Made by a program: the position numbers and the translations under genes. A stretch of 64,000 nt of DNA from Trichobilharzia szidati (lineage: Eukaryota; Platyhelminthes; Trematoda; Strigeidida; Schistosomatidae), in assembly GCA_944472155.2 (NCBI GenBank), contig OX235279.1, forward strand, positions 119,776,110-119,840,109, in the 5' to 3' direction. Shown here in pieces: positions 39,501-48,500 of this stretch; the stretch's first letter is position 1; the number at the start of each line of letters is the position of its first letter. The notes under the pieces were generated by a model. It worked only from the letters and a program-made list of their open reading frames with translations. It searched no databases and was not told where the DNA came from.

Positions 39501-42500
39501 AATTAAATGGCCGTCGTTATGTGGTCACTGTTGCCGCCTTTTTATTCTATTTATTTATGTCTGATCTAATGATGGAAAACTCTTGATACCTGATCCGAAT
39601 CTTCATAACCATGTCACTCATTTCCCCTTTTCTAGTGGCTTCAGTTTGTATCTCTCAGTGAACTTTGACAACTAAACAGGAAAACTTTATATTACGCTTG
39701 TGTTTCAAATTTAGACAAAACAAGTACCGAATACGCCAGCAGTCAACAACGTCTGTTTCATCCTAGTTTGAGACTGTCCGTCATCAGTATGCACGCACCA
39801 GGATTCGGACCCAGGACTTTCCGGTTACAAGGCGAGCTCGTAGACCATTAAGCTACTGGGACCCTACGCAATGGTCCATAAATTCCAACTTTTGCCTTTG
39901 AAGAACAAAGTGAGAACAGCAAGTTGAACAAGAAAATATGATACCATTTTATTTTGTCAGATCCTGAGAATCGTATACAATTTTAACGTAATGGATTCTA
40001 TCCAAATCTTTTGTATACATCTATTTATATAGTAAAATAATAGTCGTATTATCCCACTTAATCCATAATTGCAAAGAATAATTTATCATTAACGTGGATT
40101 TTTTCAATCAAACAATCACTGATGAGGAATAATAAACTTTTGCATTCACAGTAGAATCAACTTATGACTTCTGGATACACAGGGTCAGGGAGGGGGGAAA
40201 AATGGAAACTTACATCCAAAAAGGTGATTATCGCGCTAAGACAAGACAAAGCACCTTTGAGAAGAAATTCTACAAACAAACAAAAAACATTTATTTTTAC
40301 AAGTACCTTTTTGAAGAGGATTGTTAAAGTAATATTAAGATTTTGATTAAAATTTATGAATAGTAGTCATTTCCTAACTTCGTACAGTACACAAAAGCCT
40401 ACCGGTAACAAACATTAACATACTTTCTGAACAATAATAGAGAAATATCACTAACACATGTTGATGAGCTTAGAAGCAGGTTATCTGTATATGCGCCAAT
40501 ACTACACGACGAGAAAAAATTCAATAAGGCTGATGCACTTTCTCTAACAAGTGGAGTAATTGACTTCTTCAGTCACCTCACTTCCCAATAATCTCTAGAA
40601 CTAGCAACCTTTTTTGTTGGAGATTTACGAAACACATACAGAGATAAATTCACGTGAGTAGAAGAATTTTCCCTCTTGTATTTTTCTTCCCACAAAGGGA
40701 TCAAACGGTAACAAAAAAAGAAATCTGGAGAATGTATCTCGACAACTTTTCTTTCACTGGTCCAAGAATTTCTACCAGCCACTTCGCTATTAGGTGATAT
40801 GGCGAATTATTAGATATGATATGATATTAGATATGATTAATTCGCCATATCACCTAATCGCGAAGTGGCTGGTAGAAATTCTTGGACCAGTGAAACAAAA
40901 GTTGTCGAGATACAACCTCCGCGATACATTCGATTTCGTTGATTCAATCAAAAATGTCAACCTCGCAAATAAAAAGATGGTCTTCCTAGACGTCGTCTCT
41001 CTCTTCACCAAATCGGGAGAAGAGAAGAACATGAACTAGGTGCAACACAGTGCACAAGAAATTTAGTAAGGACATTCAGATAAATGGTGAGAGCTAGATG
41101 CCCGGGAAATGTGACTGAGGATCAGCTAAATATAGTATATATCTTAATTTACAATAGGTTTCCAGAGTTCATAAGAAAGAATATGACTCCAAATTAAAAT
41201 CGTAAATCGACTCAGAGCAATTTTAGTGCCAGTAAATTGTAACTGTGGAGCAAGGTTATATTAAGCGTTGCTTTGAGAACCTGATTCTTAATGCTTGGGA
41301 ACACCAATGTGTCTGAATAAAGATGTGATAAAAAGCACTATTAGTCCGGTCTAAACAGAAATCTTTTTAATTACCCAGCATGTACCTTATAAACTATAGA
41401 AAGCCACCAGACAGTGAATGATTCAAATGACAAATCGATTGAAACAGCCAGAATTTTGTCTATAAAAAAGAAAGTCTAGCCACTGCTGTTGTGGAATCAG
41501 TATATCTAGAAATAAAGCATAACATCGAGTCTGGCTGGGATCCTCGAAACTTTAATAATCAATAGATGAGATTGTTAGTTACATGGCTCAAAATTGTTCA
41601 CAAAATTGCAGATGTACTTACTCTTTATGAACTCCCAGACCCGCTAAATTCTCATTATTCCCAGTTACTTATTTATTCTCCCGTACGTTCGTTTGACATT
41701 TTTTCTTTACCTTAGTGTGTTATTTGTAGTGTGGTATCTTGGACTGCTACACTTTTATGCAAAGTTCCAAGTTGAAAACTCAATTAGCATGACGTCATAC
41801 TTTTTAGCTATGATCTTCCACTCTGTATGCATACACCCCTCTATTATGCATATCAACCTTTCTACCTACCGAAAGACGTTACAAATTCGGTGACAAGGTC
41901 TACATTCATTCTGACTTTAGAAAACAGTGGACTTCCCGATCACATACGAGAACCATTAACTACACAGACAACATGTGAAGTCATTAGTAATCTTAAAAGG
42001 TCGATATTCCGACTAGGTAAGCACCTTATATGAAATGACAAATAAGTAAAATTTAAAAGCACTGCCGACTTCAAGACCTCCACACATACAACAGACGTTT
42101 GTTCTGAAGGCACCGAAAAAATTACTTAATTACCTTTTTCATACATTATGGAGACATTAGCACACTCCTTCTGTGAAGACCGCAGAAGGTGACCCAAATC
42201 TTGGACGCAATTTGCATGCGAAAATTCACCTAAGATACAAGAAGTCACAAAATAACTAATATTGTAGAAAGATCGCAAATAAAATAAAACCAGAAACATG
42301 AAGAGAAGGTAAAAACTGGAAAGAAAGAAATACTGGGTGTTTACAGTCCTATTTCAAAACAATAAAATTCCTATTTGAGCATATTTATTATTATTAGACA
42401 ACAGTTCGCGCTTCCGTTACTTTCGGCGTCCGACACTTGTCATGTTTCCTAACATGAACATGATATTTGACTTCTGCCATCCTCTTCTAGATTACACCTC

Positions 42501-45500
42501 GCATTGAGTAATACATTTTCTAGGACAAATTTACCAGTATTCGATTGGTCTTATGAATTCTTTGTTAAGTATAAACACGATTGTAACGCTTTTGAAAATG
42601 AATCGTTGAAAAGGTTTTGTTTGCTGTTCACGTCTTTTTTCTAATTTCACTTTAGGTGTTCTGATAGATACGACTTTGACTTCGGTATAGCAGCTGATAG
42701 ACTTGTCATAATGGAATAGTCTCATTGATCTAGAGTACATAGATGATGTTTAGAAATGCAGTCTTCTGGAAACAAAACTTAGTGTATTTCGTATACAGTT
42801 CACCCTTGTCCAATGTAAGCTGATGCTGTAAAACTGGTTTGCATCCACTCCTGGTTCAAGGGTGGAGAGTGAAATGATTGAGCGTGTTAACGAGTTCACT
42901 AAACCGGGAAGCTATATCAGCTTTGGTAGACTAATTGCTTACGAAACCACAGTACGCATACAAAGATAGATTCTCATTTACCAGCTAGCTTCATTATAAA
43001 GCCTGACTATCCACCAAACGACTGCAAGTTAAACAGCAATCTGCCCCATCACACTTCACAGTAGTGAGATAAGACTATTTAAGTGGAAGATATGAAGAGA
43101 CCAGCCATATTTGACCATAGGCGTATGTGTTCTATTTCTGGTCTCATGTGGAATGACAGGATTAGCGGTAGGAAGTAGCAGGACAAAGCTATATCATTTT
43201 AATTCACACCTTTTATAGCTGCAAAAATTAATACGACTATGGAAAAAAAATATACTTGAAATACTGGAACAGAAACACTATAAGTTGTTGAAGTCGAAAA
43301 TTTAAAGTAATAATTCAAGAATTGGGTTACAGTTTGTTGGATATAAAGTGGGTGTTTTGGAAAATAACGAACAGATGTGATGGAATGAAAGCTAAATAGT
43401 AACCAATATGAAGACGAGACAGACTGACCAACCAAATAAGAACTTCACGTAACTGCACTATTTCAACCCAAAATAACATAACATTGAAGGTGATAAGCGT
43501 ATAAACAATACTGTAATGAACAAAAATGAGTATGAGAGGAAATGTGAATTAGTTATATGCATAATTCACATAATAAAGAGTGGAAATGTACATGTTACTG
43601 GGACCTAATTCAAGAAATATCACAGTCACCAATTGTCGACTGTTGCCATCCTGAGGAACACGGCAAGACAACCTACAGCTTCCTAATTCGATACTAGTTA
43701 CCGTATAAAAGTACCAAAGTTTGCAAGGTTAAATAAAACTCAGTGGGTTTTAGTCTAATTAATATAAAACATTATGTCCTGAAATCACCTTGCCGTTTGA
43801 TTTCAGAAAATCGACTGCATAACGTACTGTCACTGTTAATTAACCCAATACTACTACATGATTATTTTGACATGAACTATAAAACCTATTGTAATAACTA
43901 TTCATTTCATGCGTTCCCAGAGGAACATAGAGATTCACATCTTCATTGCACTCTGTTCTCTTCAGTCATCCAGCTCGCACTTTCCCTTTCGGTTTCCACC
44001 TCTGAATCGTATAGAACCACTGATTTAGCATTGATATTAAAATTTTGGAACCATCTTCTTGTTATGGAATGCTGTAGCCCTCCATACTGCTTTCAGAGTA
44101 ATAAACACTTGTCTTGCTTTCCTGATCCTCGACTTGACATTCTCATTCTTCCCGTCTGTAAACGAACCGATACTACCTGTCTAGGTCAGTGGAAGAGAAC
44201 TTTCTTGAGATCCCTCCCATTGATGCTAATTGGTGTTTAATTGTCAGCTAGGTATTCTCATCATCCCTGTCATCTCTATACCGACTTGAGCTCCTGTCTT
44301 TGCTGTCTCTTCTGCCGACTTACTCACTTTTCCTTGTAAATCTCCGAGTTTGTGAGACATGAGAAGTAAATCTTCTGAGAAATTAAGATTCTCTAAGGTC
44401 TTTTTGTCAGTCCGACATAAGCTCGCCTTCTCGCTTCCCACGGTCTGTCGCATGACCCAGTCCACCACAATTAGGAAGATCATAGTTGGTAATAGGTATC
44501 CTCGTCTTATTCCTGCTTTCATTTCAAGCACTTGACTGAGTTTTCCGTTTGTGAATCACTTGGCAAGTAGCCTTATCATACAGCTGTTGAATGAGGTTTG
44601 TCAAAATTTGCGTAGTGCTCAAGTATGTGCCAACTTACTACACAGACAACTCTGTCGAAGACTTTTCAAAGTAGAGTTGAAGTAAAAAGCTGACTACCAT
44701 TCTAGGCTCTATGCGATGATGATGCCTAGTGTTCCAATTTGATCCTTAATGACTACTTTTTTTCTGAGACTAGTCTGTTCTGGGAGAAATCTTCTACGCA
44801 GGACATCTTTTAGTCTTTCCCAGATGAACCGGCCTACTATTTTCTTTGGAGTGGACAGTAGCATGATTCCACTACAGTCCTTGCACAGGATTTAGTTGTC
44901 CTTTTTTAGAAACTTGACAAAGCACGGTTCCCTCTCATCCTTCCACGCTTTCGGCAGTGGTGGGGTGAGCATACCCATTAAAGTATTCTGGTACGTTTTC
45001 GGTACTTCTGGGGAATTCCATCTAGTCTTGATGACCCCTTGTCTTTTATTAACTTTATGGTCTTTAAAACTTGATTTTTTCGATGAATCGGTGTTTACTG
45101 GTAGTTCTGTCTGCTGATGCTTTTTCTGAGAGATTCAACAGTCCTTTGGAATGGTCGGCCCACCGTTTCTTCTACTGGACCTCTACGGCAATCGGGTTTT
45201 CTTCTCATACATAGGCGCAAAGTTAAATAACAAGACTCAACTGGAAAGTAATAGTCCTTTAAACACGTTGGGCACATATTAAAATTTATGAATTGAGTAG
45301 AAAACTTTTTAGCATTATTCTGGTATATACAAATATGGGTGAAATGCAATACTTTAGTTGTTTCTGAGACGTGAAGTACTTTCAGTGTTCAAAACGTTGA
45401 TCATCATTAAGGACCCAAAAAACCTCACAATTCTGCTTTTCTTGAAGCATACGTTTCCTCAGATATGCTTGGAAGGTCATATGAAATGATTTCGCTTACT

Positions 45501-48500
45501 CTTCGCAATGTAGTCACAACTACAAGTGCATGTAAATTTGTAATTTTGGAATGATATGAGAAGGGTACTTATTAAATCTGGACTCATCTGGTTAGCACAC
45601 TCTACTTCAATGAAACCTGCTTGTAATGCTCTTTTTCCGCCTGCTCTTGTAGATATTAATACAATAAGCCTCTTTGTGATAATTACGTGCGAGACTTCAT
45701 CGATTTTTCTTTTGTGAAGCCTGAAACATCTTCCCTAAAACGTTAGGAATATTAATCTCTTCTTCGGTCGTCGGATGAAATCTTATTTGTCGTAAGCAGT
45801 CTATCGATTAGGTCTTTAAATCCTTAGGAACCATAGAAATAATAGGTTTGACCAAATCTGTTTATTTGTTAACTACAACCGGAAGTTAATACCAAGGATA
45901 TTTTACCTCACTCCGGTAAACTTAATTCACCACAGGTGAATTATCTAGGACAATGTGAACAGAAATACATGTTATCTAAAGCTGCGTTTAATTATGAGCA
46001 ACAAAACACAACAAGGGTAAATGCATTCTTCGGTTCCCAAGAACCTTAATGAAAGAACTTACTCTTTTTTAGTTCAGTAGGTAAAATCCCAGTCCGTTCA
46101 AAAATAAGGCCAATGTGTTCTGAAACAGCTGTTTCTAAAGCGGTAACCTCAGAGGGTTTCGAAACATCTGGACGTGAAACTAGTCCAACAGGTATGAGGC
46201 ATTCTCTTGCCTCAAGTTGAACAAGGGCAGTCTCCAAGTTCGCCAAATGTACAGAATCAACAAATTCACCAATAAGAAACTTCCTGCTTTCTTTGTGACA
46301 AAAAGCTAGATATATGTGCTGAAAAAGAATCAAAATTTAGGCCAGTTTAATGGTAATCAAATATTTCAGTGAAGAATAACTCATTTTTAAAGGTAAAGCT
46401 TGGATCAATTTGAGTACATCAGTGATGCTCTCAACGACAAACAGACAAAACCACTCGTATTATCTAAATTTCCTGGACAATGTATGCAGTCGGCAATTGT
46501 CAGTCAAAAGTCATACAAGTAACAGAAAATGCATGAGGGAAATAAAATCAATTAATTAACTGAAACTTAGACGTCCGCTCTACAAAAGTATGTTCACCGG
46601 ATAATTGGGAAGACCAACTCTATCTGCAGCTAGTAGTTTAAAAACATGTAAGGCGATTTCTCGCAGCCGAAGGTTAGTAAATGCCACAAGATTTATGCTG
46701 ATTCTCCCAAAATGATACACACTAGAAAACTGATTCCGATGGACTCCGAACAATAATGAGGAGCAAAAGCTACTCAGAAACAGACTGAGAAAAGGACTCT
46801 GAAGTGACCACAAAATCTGTGGGCCACAAAATCCAGAGATGGAAAAGGCATCGGTGGTAAGTAACACCACACAACTATACAGACTTTGCAGAAAGTGTTT
46901 CTGAAACACCAATGATAAGCGAAATGATTCTCGACAAGAAAAGTACTCCAATCACCTCACCGAATAGACAACTGAGACGTTGGAAAGAATGCTTCAATGA
47001 GGGATTCAACTAGCCTACAGCCTCGTTAAACTTGCTCAGCGTGCAACGACCACCTGTATAGATGTAGATCTCACTCCTCCAACCGTAACTTAAGTTGCAA
47101 GAGCTATCCCTAATTTAAAATGTAATAGAGCACAAGGGACCCGACGGAATAGCTCCTGATGTGTTTAAGGATAGTGATGACAAACTATTGATTGGGGTTA
47201 ACTAAGACAATTAATAATTTTGGGAACCTCAGATAGTCCCGTCAGGCTAGCGTTAATCATTGATTATCCTAATTAGTAAGAAGGGAACCATGTCGTCCAG
47301 TGATAATCATAGAAAGATTCGCTCGAATTCTAGATTTCATAACCACGCCTAGACTAAGTGGTGCTCACGAGAAACAAACGCAAACCAGTCGGACTTTAAA
47401 ATAGAAAGAGGGGGTATTATAATTTCGCCCTTCGGCAGATTCTGGAACATAAGGATACTTATTGGCGTCCAACACCTGACGTATTTCTTTGCCTGAAGAC
47501 AGAATTTGACTCCGTAGACCGAGTGGTGTTATGACATCGTCTGGCCATGAAGGGAGTGTTGAGGAAATACACTGCACTAATAAGTGCAGTCGAATTCTTG
47601 CGACCATATAAAAGCTTATGGACAGTTGTCAAGACAACAAATGGTGTCCGTCAATGATGCCCAGTATCTCCATTTTCGCCCAATTTCATACTACTAATGG
47701 ATGAGACCTTAATTGACTTCAGCTGCTTATTCACTAACTTGTCGCTAGAAAAGTCTCGGTGATTTAGAGTCTGTTGACGCTATAGTCATTCAGCGTGAAG
47801 TCACTGATAAAATACAGAGTCTTCCGAACAGTTTGTTTGGTATGCAAGTGGCCCTTGTTAAATATAGGATGATGCTGCAGGACTGGTTTCTACCGACCTC
47901 TATTCTAAAGTTACTGAGTGGAATGGCTGAACGTGTTGACCATTCCACTTATTTGGGAAGCTGCTTCCACCCTGGAGTGAATGCTGACGATATCAACACA
48001 AAAATGGTTCGCATGGCAATCACGAACCGACTCTTTCCCTGGCGCATGTGATATCTGGCTATCGATTAAAAGACGTGTACCGCACAGGAGTTTGCTATTC
48101 TTTATCGCTGAGACGTGAAGGATAAGAGTGAAGGACTTAAAGACACTGGTTGGCTTTGACTACAGGTAATTGTGGTCTATGTCCCGTAACAGGTGGTGTA
48201 AATACGGTAAGTAATATTGAGGTTAGGCGTGGTGTTAGGTAAGGAGAGTAGATCAATCGATGACGTTGTGAGGCTAAAAATTTCAATCCAACTCCTTCCT
48301 CATCTAGTAATGGTAGCTGACATTCGATTAAGTTGGAAAACTGTTAGGGATGGTGAAATCGAAGAATGGTACCATGTAGGCAGACTTTTACTATTGGTTT
48401 GAGCCGCCTAGGGAGGTGTAAACTCCCAGGTTGGGGTCCTTTGGATGCTAAGAACCAATGACCTTAGGATGTTGATGATATATATGAGTCAAAGTCGTTC

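Noticed and set aside
43743..44240. A 165-aa plus-strand gene
   Set aside because: Its second half is antisense to a decayed RTE LINE, and the first half has no recognisable similarity.
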